Below, in pieces: positions 27,279 to 45,208 of a DNA stretch of 64,000 nt (the stretch's first letter is position 1; every line of letters begins with the position of its first letter). Source of the stretch: Siphlonurus alternatus (lineage: Eukaryota > Arthropoda > Insecta > Ephemeroptera > Siphlonuridae); NCBI GenBank assembly GCA_949825025.1, contig OX463780.1:18945480-19009479 (forward strand), written 5' to 3'. The translations under genes and the position numbers were made by a program. The notes under the pieces were generated by a model that ran no database searches, was not told the origin of the DNA, and worked only from the letters and a program-made list of their open reading frames with translations.

Positions 27279-29587
27279 TAAAATTGTGTGAATTTTACTG
27301 TAAATAGCTTTTCAAATGAGTAGTAAAAAACACATATTTTAATTTAAAAACAAGCATAGAAGTAAATACACATATATAATATACATAAATTACACTTTAC
27401 AGTGTTTCAAATTGAGCTTTAACATATTTATACGTATTTTGTTTTTAATTTTTCATAAAAAACATAAAAGGTTTTTTAAGCAAAAATATATTACATACAT
27501 ACCAAAAAGTAATATAGGGGGATATATAAAGATACATGCGGTACACACTCAGCAATTATAGTATCAAAGGTTTATGTAACATTAGCGTTGGTTAAGCTCA
27601 CAACAGCAGCTCAATCAACATGCTGATTGGAGCTCAATTGATTGCCTTATGTGTGCGCGGAGCACAGTCAAACCTAGCGCTTGAAAATATTTACATACAG
27701 TATAATATTCGAGAAGTTGCATTATTAAGCATATGCCAACACAACTTAAAAAAAAGCTTATTTCCATAGACATTCAAAGCGTGTAAGAACCTATCATACA
27801 TGCATATATGAAGATCTGAACTTAAATCCTTTCTGATTTTGCTGCAACTTTAATACACATCGTGTAACCACCAAGTGTACACCTCAAATCAGCTGGACCA
27901 TTTTTCATCTTACTGGTTTCATTTGATTGCGCTGTAGCTCTAACTATATAGGAACACTAGGACTAAAGGAAGGCTTCAAATCAAGTTTAGTCACCACGCT
28001 TTTAAGAATTGTCATCCAAATCAGAGCAGAAAAGTAACATTCATGCTATCTCAATGTGTACTCCACGAATCAGAAAATCGTTACACCATCTTAGTTTTGC
28101 TGTATGCAAGTCAAAAAGACATTATTTTTTTATTTATTTCTATATTTGAAAGAGGCAAAGAAAGCACCAAAACAGAACAGTTGAACTTATATAGTTTTTT
28201 TTTTTTAATTCCCGTTCTTTACATTTAAGACTTCCATTTAAGATCATTGCATGCTATTTATTTATGATGCATTACCATTTTTGAATCATCTATAGTTCTA
28301 TACAATTAATCGTGTACTTGCTTGTTCCACTTTATAGCTGCTTACTGTGAAAGCTTATTTGGGATGCGATGAGAGGGATTGTGCAGTTCATGCACTGATC
28401 CTACATAGCCGTGTTACAGACAGGTAATCCAACCAACACGATTCTTGCTACATCGGATGTGTTTGACAACATAATATGTATGAACATGAGAGGGTGTGTA
28501 ACCTTTGCATGGTGTCGATAATTGAAGTGCAGTATAAGTGGGATTTTATATATACATTGTGTTACTTTAGTGTTCATATGACTTGATGAAAACATCCATA
28601 TCCTCCTCACTTTGAATGGATTACTTGAGACTGCTAGTATTGGCTTTCAACCCATATAGCTTTGCTCTCTCTCTCTAATTTAAATTCCCATCATATTTGA
28701 AATAACAAAATGATTATCCATTAAAGTATCTAATATTGACGGTGGTGATATTGGTATTTAATTTTACGGGAGACAACAATTTATAATATTATATATTCAG
28801 TTACAATGTAATGTTGTGGAATAATAGTTATCGTGTCAGCCATAATTTATTATTTATTTAAAAATATTCGTACTCGTAAGTTTTTGTTTTTGTTTTATTA
28901 TATCTGAAAAATAGAGTTAAAAACATTAAAATTTATTATTCATTAAATTCATATAGTTAATCAGTTTCCTTGAAAAAACTACGTTTAATTTTTTCCTTGA
29001 ATCTTTCAACTTTTTATCATATATAATATATTTTATATATACATTATATTTATATTCACTCTTAAACGTTCATGCTATGAAACTACAACATTTTGATATT
29101 TGTCTTTTTTTGCAATTCCAAGTATATTATATATAATTACATTTTGAAAGATATTATTTCGTAAATACTACCCAAAAACATAAATTTTTAATGAAAATGT
29201 GAAATAAACACAGGTATGGTCGACCTACTTGTGTTAAAGTTTTTTTTGCATATTTAATTAAGGGGTATATAACAAAAGGACAAACTGATATTATTGTGTG
29301 TTAGTTTTAAAAACTTTTTCTACACGTTTTATGAATTAACAATGTTATATTATGATTAATTATTTATTTCTCATCAAAACTTTTGAATTATAACTTACGT
29401 TATTAAAAAAAAAAAAATTGCAAGAATAAAATATTTTTTAGTATGCAGTCAAGAGTATTCCAAAAAGTATTTTTTTTTGTGCACTTTAATGTTTAAACAC
29501 AACCGTGTTGGTTGTTTTCATGATGTCTTCTCATTTCTATATACAGTTAAGAGCAATTATCATTAGTTTCTTGTCTGAATATGACCC
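27279..29587. other. plain AT-rich sequence
   Basis: A weak, imperfect inverted pairing exists at 27583-27685 (AGCGTTGGTTAAGCTC against a diverged complement) but is too poor to call. No genes recognised. Confidence 0.45.
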
Positions 29588-29803
29588 TTAAGGTGGATTT
29601 TCATTGGCAATTTCCAGCCTGCGACGCGACGCGATTAAAGTGCACTTGCTATAACATCCATTGGCGGCCATGTTTGGCGATTAAAAGAAAAAGAACATCG
29701 TAATTAACGCGATTACCGGCGAATTCCCCGCCGAATAGGATTTCGCAGCTTTTACGTCAAATCGCGCTGCATCCCTTTTGACGCTCATGAAAATCCACCT
29801 TTA
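29588..29803. mobile_element. TTAA-type MITE with GC-rich interior
   Basis: TIRs GGTGGATTTTCAT and its exact complement enclose about 190 bp rich in CG dinucleotides (GCGACGCGACGCGATT, CGATTACCGGCGAATTCCCC). TTAA stands at the left end; the right reads TTTA, one base off. The body is not palindromic. It contrasts sharply in composition with the surrounding DNA. Confidence 0.7.
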
Positions 29804-31249
29804 GAGTAAAATATATATTTCACTCCACGTTGATAAGAAAAGAATCTGCAGGCAAAATGGAATGTTGCTAAATTTTAAAAATTTAATTTTGCAAGCTAAT
29901 TATTGGCTAAAACATTTTTTTTAAAAGATTCCACAGGTATTTCATTAAGTTTGAAGAAGGTAGCTATAAAACAATAATGAAGATTTTTATAATGTGAACA
30001 AAAATGTAAATAATAAGAAAACCAATATTGAGGATTTTGAATAAGAAATTCCAATAATTATCTTAGCATGCCTAAACATTGATTTTCTAAATGAGCCTTC
30101 TGCGTAGGGAGCTGCTCTTGTTTGTCGTCTATTGTTCTTCGTCAAGTGCAACTGTGACGTCACCCAGACTGCTTCAATTGTCAAGAGACCAGCTGATAAC
30201 AAAACTGAAACAAAACATTACCATTTCTCTTTAAATATTTTCATTAGTTTTTTCCGTCAATCAATTTTAATTTTAAACACTTATTCTTCTTGAACTTTTG
30301 AAACTTTTCAACAGTTAAAAAAAAAAATGAAAAAAAAAATCATATTTTTCTTTGAGATATATATTTATATGGGTAAAAAATATATAATTATATATTATTC
30401 ATTGTCTCTAAAAATACACTAAAGAAAAAACATTCATGAAAGATCTTAATAAGAAACAGAAATTATAAGTTTGACATAGCGGTTCATTATAATAAGTTCA
30501 TCAGCTTCAAAACCAGATAAGTACTCACAATAAGAAATACGCACATCTGCATGCATTGCAACTATTTCGTAGTGATTCAAATTGTTGAGCTATATTTGCG
30601 ACCACCATTTTTCACCACAGATATTTTCAGTAATAACTGCATGTATTTCTTTTCTTTTTTTTTTTTTTTTCAAATTTCAAAACACTAATTTATCCAATTT
30701 CCATTAAATATCAGTTTATTGTACAATTTTTTATAAAGGAAAAAACTACATTTTTTTAAAAAAAATTTGTTTTCAAATTATAGAGAAAAAGAGTGTCTTT
30801 TCAAAATAATGATGATTTCTTTACTAAAAAATAATTGACCTATAAAATAATATTATAGTGATTCTTCCACATTATACGCTATACATAGCATATTTTTTTT
30901 ACAATTTTTCTAACATTTGAAACTCCCACAGATAGTCATAAAAATTGTCCAGTCTGTGAATATGACTATTTTTACTATACTAGTTTTTTTATTTTTACTT
31001 CCGATCATTACGGCTCATAATTGCGCTCACCTGAAAGAGCAGATAGCTCATTATTGCAACAAAATCTTATTTTGGTAAGCAGATAGCTCATTATTCTGGA
31101 CGAGAGACTGCATGACTTTAAACAATTTATCATAAACTTTATATTACATGTGGCCTCAATTAAATAAAATTATTCTTACCAGATTTGATATTCCTTGTAA
31201 TTTTATACGTTTTTACGTGTTGCAAGTTGGCAGGAACATTATGTATGTA
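29804..31249. other. plain AT-rich sequence
   Basis: An isolated TGACGTCA lies at 30155-30162, and a direct repeat AGCAGATAGCTCATTATT occurs twice near 31039 and 31078. No genes recognised. Confidence 0.5.
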
Positions 31250-31357
31250 CAAGTAGGGGTTTGCAGGGTGCAGTGGAGCGTTAGCCCAGGGGCGTGGGGA
31301 GGCCGTGAAATATTCACGAGATATTGAGCGAAGGCCCCGGCGCAACACACAGAGAAA
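31250..31357 (+). promoter_or_regulatory. GC-rich leader-like patch upstream of a candidate start codon
   Basis: A local rise in GC (CCAGGGGCGTGGGGAGGCCG, GGCCCCGGCGCAACACACAG) immediately precedes an ATG in an animal-like context (GAGAAAATGTC). No clear TATA box was seen. It could be a 5' UTR and proximal promoter if the exon below is real. Confidence 0.2.
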
Positions 31358-31391
31358 ATGTCTCGCTCTGCAGCCACGGAGCTACTTGCAG
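31358..31391 (+). CDS. weak candidate first coding exon (about 11 codons)
   Basis: ATG TCT CGC TCT GCA GCC ACG GAG CTA CTT GCA G runs into GTAATT, a plausible splice donor (CAG|GTAATT). It would encode MSRSAATELLA and leave phase 1. Support is local composition, start context and donor only. No downstream exon was identified in this window and the peptide is too short to recognise. Confidence 0.2.
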
Positions 31392-32331
31392 GTAATTTAT
31401 GTGTATTATCATCAAGTGTTATTCTGCCATTAACTTTGAACTCAACTTTAAATTTAGTACCAAGTAAAGTAGCGTGATTTTTCAATTATGGTAGTGGACT
31501 TTTTAATAAACAATTTTTTAATATGAATTTATAATATGCGGTCTCAAATATTATCATATTTATATATTTTTTGGTTTACTTATCATTAATTTTTTGCAGT
31601 CAATGCAGTATTTATTGTTAGCCATATTTTACATCTTTTGTTATGTATTTCACCAATATTATTATTATAATATAAGCTTTTTTTCACTAAAACACTATAA
31701 ATATACTATAAATATTGTAATCACACACATTTTTTTTATTATAAACGGTATACAAATATAGTCCAACCAAGACCCTGAAGAAAAGCCCTATCGGTTTGGA
31801 ACTGAAAATGCATCCACTTTTACAACTTAAGTATTAATCTTAATTCCTTATGATAATTTTTTTTATTAAAAACTACAAAAGACAATAATATAACCTATGA
31901 TTAGGCTATAAGACAAAAGAGAAAAAAAAAAAAAAAAAAAATATAGAAAAAAAGTTTAAATAATTATCATATGGTTTAACCATAGATTTATTGAATTATG
32001 TTTTAATAATTCATTACATCTTCAATGGTGAAATACTGTGTCTATAAACCTAATATTGAATATAATCTTTCCTATTTGATACCTGATGAACTATTATAAG
32101 TTCTAAAGCAATGGTTAACCTCCTTCTCCCTTATTCTTTGGAGAACAAAATATACCTTGCTTAGAGACGCTCAAACATAAACAAGAATCGTTGAAAAATG
32201 TACCATCAGCCCCCACCAACACCCACCCTTTTCAAAGTTACTCTGCCAGTAATGTTATTCTTGCTTAAAGCTTATTATTATTTCGACAAAAGTCAAAGGG
32301 TATCAATTTTAAAGTAAAAATTCTTCCTTCT

Positions 32332-32334
<3 letters not shown>
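31392..32334. other. plain AT-rich sequence
   Basis: Nothing recognised. Confidence 0.5.

Positions 32335-32423
<89 letters not shown>
32335..32423. repeat. (CT)n microsatellite
   Basis: A pure CT run of about 88 bp. Confidence 0.97.
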
Positions 32424-32429
<6 letters not shown>

Positions 32430-33638
32430 TCTCTAAAAATTCATATTTAGGAAACAACAAAAATTATGCTACACCAATGTTGCTACAAAGTTACCCCTTT
32501 GCTTCTACATTAAAAACACTGTATTATTAAATTCAATGTTTATCAACTAATTTTATTCAGTTATAAAATTAAAATTTACTTTAGAATACATGCAAAAGAA
32601 AAACATAACATTTTCTGGGCAGGTATACTAATAATGAAAGCGACTTTTAACATTAGCATGCTCAATTTTAATTTTGGTAGTGCAACTTTATACTAATTTA
32701 AAATGGCTACCTGCATGGGATAAAAAAAAGGAAACAAAACAGTTCCTAAAATATGATGGTTACTAAAACCATGCATACATGATAACGTTAAATTTGCATT
32801 AAATCTACATCGAGATAATTATACAGTCTTACAGAATATAATATATATTATATATGCATAATATATTTATATGTATAAATATATTACAATATCTTTATAT
32901 AGCAATACTATTTTAAAGTCCAGTAGTATGTACTTATTCGAGAACTGTGCCTGAAATTTTTATCAGCTATTCAGGGTAGGTAACGAAGAATTATTTTGAG
33001 ATAACCGAGCTTTTGCTCACCATTTGATTAACATGCAATGTAAAACCGATATTTTTCATGAAATTTTGCAGAAAATTACTCGTTGCTAGAAATCGGATTC
33101 AAAACTAGTATAATTTTCTTTTGAAATGCATTTTAGTATAAACCTCGAAGTTTAATCTATTGTATAGTACCACAATAGGGTCAACTCAGTTTTATTTTTT
33201 GCCAAAAATTTTATGCGAATCAACTTTGAAGACATCAAAATCAACCTAGAGCAACACATATTTAACTTCGACCTCACAGCATCTATCTTGAAAATGTAAT
33301 GCTAAAACAATTACTACTAAATAATGAGGAAAAAAAATAAATGAGAGAACAGTTCTCTCCTAAAGATGGGTTAAAAAAATCTATTCTTCGCAGGTTGCAT
33401 AATTTACAAAGAACTCGAACAGCTGATTTCCCTATTGTCAAAATGTAATGTGAATTTCGATAATAAAACCCTTCAAACTGAAAGCATAAATCAAATTTAT
33501 TTAAAAAATAATATACATTTCTTTTGATAAATTTATTTAAAATCTAAATGGCAATCTCAATAATTATGAGTCATTGAATGAAATTAGATTTTTTTAAAAA
33601 ATAAGTGAATCACTAAATTAATAGGAAAATCCGAGGAA

Positions 33639-33642
<4 letters not shown>
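32424..33642. other. plain AT-rich sequence
   Basis: Nothing recognised. Confidence 0.5.
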
Positions 33643-33680
<38 letters not shown>

Positions 33681-33691
33681 TATATATATAA
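33643..33691. repeat. (AT)n microsatellite
   Basis: About 49 bp of AT with one phase break. Confidence 0.93.
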
Positions 33692-35149
<1,458 letters not shown>

Positions 35150-35310
35150 TGCTGCCGGGGACGAGGCGGCGCCTGCAATCAGGTTGTCCTCCGTCCAGCC
35201 ACATTCCAGAGTGGTGCTCAAAGCCGGCGCCTCCTCCGCGCAGACACCAACCATGTAAGGGTCACTGACCCTTAGTGCCCCGCCTCACGCACTCGATTTA
35301 TTACCCCGCA
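35150..35310. other. isolated GC-rich patch
   Basis: About 150 bp of markedly GC-rich sequence (GGGGACGAGGCGGCGCCTGC, AAGCCGGCGCCTCCTCCGCG) stands alone. A small inverted pair GGGTCACTGACCC lies near 35260 and a GGCGCC pair flanks the centre. No frame or family was recognised. A regulatory element or an old insertion are both possible. Confidence 0.3.
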
Positions 35311-36055
35311 ACTGACACAAAATAAACTACGTCAAGAAAATGTATCTTTATGTTTTATAAGAAAACAAAAAATAATAACAAATCGATGAAGAATTCACCT
35401 TAAGAAGTTGATTTACACCGAAGAATAGAAATATAATTATAAATTAATAGTAGATAATTGTTAAGGAGTAGGAAAGACAATTTCTTGATAGAAACTAAAT
35501 GCATTCAAAATTATTTAAAATTTAGGGTGAATGTACTTTCCAGCAAAGTGGAGTGATGTTGGATTTTTAAAGGTTCTTTTGGTTTCAATTCAGGACCTGT
35601 AATACAGGTGTTTCTAAAAGTAAGTAGGTTGTACAGCAACGTCTCCCCTTAAAGAATTTGACAATTTTGAATTTTAGTCTTGGGGAATGTAAAAGAAGCT
35701 TTGGTGAATATAACCACCCCAACACAAGTGTACGTTCACCAAGCTTTCATATGGTGAACAAAGGTAACGTCCTTTTTGTACGAGTGTAAAAAATGGTTTT
35801 CGACAACAAGCTAGATATCTGTGCCCAAAGTCAAGACCAGGGTTTTACAACAAGTACTAAAAGAAACAGATTGTAAGAGTAATCAGGATAAGTATACTTT
35901 TAATTATTTAGTTACCTTTATTAAGTTTTTAACAAAATAATAGTATTCGAAATAAAATCACACAAAATATTTTGTTGTGGCTGTATAATTTCACTTAACA
36001 TTTGATTTATTAATAGGTTTTGTGTAAAACACTTTTTTGTATTTAATTGCTTCAT
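35311..36055. other. plain AT-rich sequence
   Basis: Nothing recognised. Confidence 0.5.
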
Positions 36056-36376
36056 AATGGAGTATTGACCTCAATTTTTTTTATTGCAGAAATGGATAGA
36101 GGGTGCAAAGTTATGCTACCCTGATTTTTTTCAGATTTTTTAGAGCCCGGAAACTATTTTTAAAAAATTATTGAAAGTTATTTTTGTGACGTCATTAGAC
36201 GCCGCTCCTTAAGAAAAAGATAGGACTTGCCGCCGCGTGACGTCACAAAAAGGACTTTCAATAATTTTTTAAAAATACTTCCCGGGCTCTAAAAAATCTG
36301 AAAAAAATCAGGGTAGCATAACTTTGCACGCTCTATCCATTTCTGCAATAAAAAAAATTGAGGACAATACTCCATT
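36056..36376. mobile_element. palindromic MITE, CCGGGAACT-core superfamily (copy 3)
   Basis: The best-preserved copy with paired arms: AATGGAGTATTGACCTCAAT at the left against ATTGAGGACAATACTCCATT at the right, then ATGGATAGAGGGTGCAAAGT, the CAGATTTTTTAGAGCCC block and AAAAATTATTGAAAGT, all mirrored. Exact TGACGTCA sites at 36187 and 36238 flank the apex, and the apical sequence (GCCGCTCCTTAAGAAAAAGA) is the complement of that in the 7.7 kb copy, so the apex sits in the opposite orientation. No coding capacity. Confidence 0.88.
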
Positions 36377-37711
<1,335 letters not shown>

Positions 37712-37713
<2 letters not shown>

Positions 37714-38189
37714 CTGCTGCTGCTTTTCATAGCATTCAAGCTTGCGTACACGGTAACAAAAACTAGTCATTTTTGTTTATTTTTAAAGTAAATATTAGAA
37801 ATGATATAATAGTGGGCCTCTTTAGCCTTATTTTTAAAGCAATATTCTTTATTTGAAATCCAAGAGGTGAACTTTAAAACAAGAAAGAGATACAGTGGCC
37901 TCGGACCATCCCCTCCCCCGTGTTCTTGCCTCCCGACAATGGGAGGGTTACTTTTTTTGTAGCGACGGTACAGACGCCCTTACGATACCCACCCCCACCA
38001 TAGGGATTTCTTTAGAAAAACGACGGTTAGTGACGTTGCAGAGGAAGTCGGCTTGGCTTTTGGCTTGTTGCTTGGCAGTAGAGATTGAGAAGTGTTTGCT
38101 GTAAGGTGTCTACTAGTTACTGTGATGTGCTGCAGTGATAAAATATTTTTTAATTCGTATTTTTTCTATCAGTTTTCGTTATCTTTTTA
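37712..38189. other. less AT-rich stretch, unrecognised
   Basis: A plus-strand frame (37895-38104, 69 codons) crosses a GC-richer patch at 37890-38060. No family was recognised, and neither splice nor promoter signals stand out. Confidence 0.35.
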
Positions 38190-38197
38190 ACTTAAAT

Positions 38198-39507
38198 CAG
38201 TGGCGTAGCCAGGATTTGTCCAAGGGGGGGGTTCTTCAAGATAAATAGGATCGAGAACAGCCCACTGGGGGGTTTGGGGGGCGTAGCCCCCCAACAGCCC
38301 GCCGCAGGCGCGATTTTTTTAAGGACACGCCCCTTTTTTTAGGGTAAAATTATGAAAAAATACTATTATAGAGAATGCATGGCCAGATGCAATTTTTTTA
38401 AAATTTTATATTTTTTGCACACCATTTTTCTAATTTCTTTTCAATATTATACGTGCACTAACGTAATAAATAAAGCTTTGGGTAAATAATTTTAGTTAAA
38501 TCAAGTAATCTATCAATCTATTAACCACTTTTATATTTTTTTTATTCAAATTCAAATCTTTATTCAATCATTTTGGTTGTACAATGACAAACTTGGATTA
38601 CGTCAAGATAATTAAAAGAACAAACAAAAAACAAAGACTGACATAAAAATGACAATGAAATATTAATATCATGGTGCGTGATTTTTTTGAAAAAGGGACG
38701 TGGACTACAATTTTTTTCGATGAAAAGTTGCAGCAAATTTCTTAAATTCGTAAATCGTAAATTATGTTGGTTGGTTTATTTGTATTTTGGGGCAATTGAC
38801 ACATTTTGGTCATGTAGTTACGATATTTTTGTCACTGCTTTTTCTTATAAAAAAATAGACCACATTTTAAGACGATGTACTGATGTACGAGCAAGAAAAA
38901 ATATTTATATTTAAATTTTCAAAACAGGAAAATCAATTTATTACATTAAGTATACTGTAAAATTACATTTTAAAAATCGGATTTTTTTAACTTCAATAAA
39001 AATTTAAAGATATGTACAGCATTCATTATACATCAGACAATGAAACTCACAATTGTAAGATGTAATATACCTATATAATTAATTAAAAAATAATAAAATA
39101 CTACATATAATTTTTATTTTTATCATGCTGAACATCATGCGGGGAATGTTTTCAACATTTTTTATACTTAAAATTGTTGTCTTTTCGTACACAAAAACAT
39201 AAATTTAACCTAATAATGAATACTAGATATATAATATAATTATTATCATAATAGAATTATACCATACTTAAATAATCATAATAATGTAGACTGATTTTAA
39301 TAAATAAATTAAAGATGTATTAACGAACGATGTGTTTCGGGGATTTAAATTTTTAATGTTTTTTTCAAGAAAATTTTTCATAAAATTTTAGCTAAATCGT
39401 ATTCGTCGAGTACCATTTTTTGCTATTTTTCCCTTAAAATTTACTAAGGTTCAGCTCTCAAGGGGGGGGTTATAACACCCAAAACCCCCCCCTTGTCTAC
39501 GCCCCTG
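38198..39507. mobile_element. non-autonomous hAT-type DNA transposon
   Basis: The left end CAGTGGCGTAGCCAGG and the complement of the right end, CAGGGGCGTAGACAAGG, form short terminal inverted repeats followed on both sides by a run of G. The 8-bp sequence ACTTAAAT occurs exactly on both sides (38190-38197 and 39508-39515), and an 8-bp target duplication with CAG...CTG ends is the hAT signature. A subterminal palindrome GGGGGGCGTAGCCCCCC lies at 38276-38292. The 1.3 kb interior is AT-rich and encodes no recognisable transposase. Confidence 0.85.
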
Positions 39508-39515
39508 ACTTAAAT

Positions 39516-41588
<2,073 letters not shown>

Positions 41589-44262
41589 TTCATCTCTTCG
41601 TTTTCCTCCCTTACGAAAGCAATTCTCAAACCAACAAGCGCGAAGGGGATTTGTTGTTAAGATTTGAATTTATATGTATATATAAAAGTTTACACATATT
41701 TTATATCTATAGATGGATATGTAAAGGTGTAATCTCTATCTATATGTTATGTACCAATAGTGTATGTATGTTCAAATAATTTAAACTTAAATTTTACTCA
41801 TTGATATTTCTTGCAAAGATTTTAACTTTTTATAATGACACCAGTAAAGTATATTTGAAATAAGTTATTAAAAATATAGTATTTTTGATTTTTTTTTTCG
41901 TCCCATCTTTAAACTTTTTAAAAGAGAAAGTAAAAGTCTTTAAGCCTTTCATCTTTTACATATAATAACTTTCATTTAAAATAAAATCACAGCTTAAGGT
42001 ATAAGCTAAGGCATCAGAACATCACAAGAACTCATCAAATATAAAATTACCATTTTTTCTATAAACTTTTTTTAAAAAAAAGTTTGATAAAACCTCATAT
42101 ATTTTTTTAAACTAAAAAAAAAAAAAAATCTTAAATGATGTTTTATATCAAAAGTACATCAACGATGATTGCTATGGTAGCATGTTTTGCATAGTAAAAT
42201 ATATTACTGTATATAGAGGCAATTCTGAGTTACGCTTACGTCAGAGGAGCCCATCAAAATATACAGAGGGGAAACATGCAGACCCCCCCGTGTCATCTTG
42301 CCTAGAGGGATGCTGTGATCCAGTGGAGATGCAATCAGCACCTCACGTAAGCTGTCGTATGTACGGAAAGTAGGAGGAAAACCTCCGCACACGCTCGACC
42401 AAATTCACATTGCCAGTTAGGTACACTGAAAAAAAAAAAAATCTAGTTCTCTTTATATTTGTAGCATTTATCATATGTAAACACTTATCAAATATCAAAA
42501 TCAGAATTATCATCCACTCGTCTCTAAATAATGTATTCCAGCTGTGACTTACGATAAATTATGCCTTAAAATGAAGGTTACAAATATAAAAATTTCACCT
42601 AGATATTTCTCAGTGTATCAGAGTTGTAGTCTATATAGATATATATGGCAAAACCACTACACCTTAGAGACCCTTCTTTTTCTTCTTCTTGTTCCCCACT
42701 CCATGCTGTCTTCTTGAACCGTAACGAAGTAAACATAGCTAGCAGTCAGTAGTGCCACAACTAGCGAGCCACCTATTGTAGGCAAGTCAGTGGGGGAGGA
42801 TACACTCAAAATAATTTGATGCTTTGATAGGAAAAGACAGGATTATGGATTTGTTATTTGTATTTTTAAAAATAAAATATCAATAATAATATTCTATTTA
42901 AAGTAAAGAACTATTTGTAAAGTTTTAGAATTAATCTGCTTAGAGAATTTACTTAGTTCTGTCGACTTCCGGTGGAAGTAATAACCTAATTTTACTGTAG
43001 CTTTAAATAGAGCTCAGCACAATTGTGAGCTAAGAAAGAGGGGAGAGAGAGCAGAATTGTTAATTGAGAAAAACGTTCTCATGTAACGTTACAATATTTT
43101 GGTTCGTCATCCCATTTAATTTTCATTCTTAAATTGTTAATATTTATATTTAAACTGTGCAATTTATATAAAAGCTCTCAGTTCGGAATTTTTAAGTAGA
43201 ATTATAATATGCAATAAATTAATTATACCATTTTGTAAAGAGCTATTTAAATTGTATTTATAATAATCCATAGGGAGCAATGGAATATAAATTAAAATTT
43301 AGTGTAATACTAAGGAATTAGTTAAAGGTATTAAATACAGCTTGAGCTATTATGTCTATGCAAAAACAAAAATAAATAACTTGTGCACGCATTACAATTA
43401 GTGCTGCTTTTCATTTTAAATATTTTTCTTAAGTAGTAAAATATTTATGATTTTTTAAGTTCTCATGAAATCTTGTGTTATTAATTATCCTAATTAAATG
43501 ACTAATACTAACAAGCTTGAAGATAATTATGCTAAACCTAAGGTAATATTAAAATCAGGGCTATGCTCTGAACCAGAGGGTAAAGTAATGTCGAGAATTG
43601 ATATACAATATACGTTGGCTACAAGGAATTCAATTGTAAAAATGTACAGTAATTAAATCAAAATGGCAATCTTCAATGCTTCTACACATTGAAATATTTA
43701 CATATAAATAATATAAATGTAATAAAATTATCCTTATAAAACAATTTTTATCCATACTTTCGGTCAGTTTTTTCTGTATTCGATATTTTTTAATATTTAA
43801 GTTGGCCTTATTTTATACAAGTGAGTTTAAGAAAATGTATACACGGATTAAAAACATTCAATTTTTGAAGACGATAAATAATTATATTGAAGTTGATTTT
43901 ACAGTGAGGGGAAGATTTTTTATATTTTTTATCTAAAATAATTTTTTTGTTAAATAAAAATTAAAAAATACTACGTACCGAGTACAAAAAAATATATTGA
44001 ATTAAAAAATTTACAAGTTTTCTAAAAATTGTAAACACAACCTAGATTTTACATACTATAATAATTATAATATTTTTGTTTTTTCAGTGTAATACAGTAA
44101 AGAGCTTTGTGAACCCTTGGAGTGGTATTATTTACAATCATGTTTTATGGATTAATAAGGTAAAATATTCCCAAGGTGAAAGCGAACACACATAACAGCT
44201 AGAACAACAACCGGTCATCATCAGCATAGCATGTAACTAAATACGTTCTCCGTCACAATTAG
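41589..44262. other. AT-rich sequence with one GC-richer patch
   Basis: The patch at 42215-42400 is balanced in composition and open on both strands for about 62 codons. No family was recognised. Nothing else stands out. Confidence 0.45.
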
Positions 44263-44278
44263 AGGTCACTCGAGGTCA
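44263..44278 (+). promoter_or_regulatory. AGGTCA direct repeat with 4-base spacer (DR4)
   Basis: Two exact AGGTCA half sites are separated by CTCG. DR4 elements bind nuclear-receptor heterodimers; in arthropods EcR/USP accepts DR4. An exact pair is unlikely by chance in AT-rich DNA, but no gene is known nearby and occupancy is only inferred. Confidence 0.35.
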
Positions 44279-45208
44279 AATATCGCGTCACCACTGTCAA
44301 TAATCATTTAGAACAATTTAACACCGATAAAAAATATTACGTAATCTTAATATATTCCAACTATATCACGTAAAACATGTCTTACCTGTGTATTGAAATT
44401 ATCATGGTTATACTATTATTACTGCCTGCACGGCGACGTATAGCCCCTGAAAGGATTACCGCTTAGTCTACCCGCAACACAGACATGTTCAATGGGTTGT
44501 ATACTTACCAGGCGTTTCAAATACAAATGATGTGGCATTAGTTATTAAGACTTTATAGTGCACAATGTTGTATTATAATATTATGCAGGTGTACTTAGAG
44601 ATGCATATGAACTGTCAACATTGGGTTTAACATGATGAATAATTGATATGGTTAAAACTTTCAAATAGAATGAGCAATTTCTTCTCTAGGATTTATATTA
44701 AATTTATGTAAAATGGAAGTAATGGAGTTTTTTTTATTGCATTTTCATGAATTGCAAATTTTCTGTTCCTATGTAATAATTTATTGTAACATTTTTTTCA
44801 TAGTATGATAAGTATGATGAAGAGGAGTATGGTAATAAGCTGTGTTGATTTCAGAAAATTTGTTATGTTAAATTAAAAATCAAATCAGTTCTTTTGATAA
44901 GAATGTTTAAAAAGAAATGTGCAAAATACAAGCAAATCTGTCCAGATATGAAACTTATTGAAGAAGTAATAATGAGAAAAAATAAACTAATAGATAGGGT
45001 TATAATAATGAATGCACTTTTTTTTAAATTCCAAGCATTTTTGATTTACTTGTTTAATATTTGCTTACATCGAGTCTACATGTGTATATATATATAGTAA
45101 TATATTTAAACTATAAATCGTTTACTCAAATAGTTCACCAGTTTTAACAAGCAATGTTTTAAATTTTATTAGACGCATATACCTTGAATGAAACAATTAA
45201 AACCCAGC
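44279..45208. other. plain AT-rich sequence
   Basis: A plus-strand frame (44894-45097, Lys-rich, 67 codons) shows no recognisable family. Confidence 0.5.

Noticed and set aside
27583..27685. Foldback element
   Set aside because: The arms match only in short blocks and no ends or target duplication can be defined.
38198..39507. Autonomous hAT transposon
   Set aside because: Only about 1.3 kb, with no transposase-like frame; the longest frame (78 codons) is unrecognisable.
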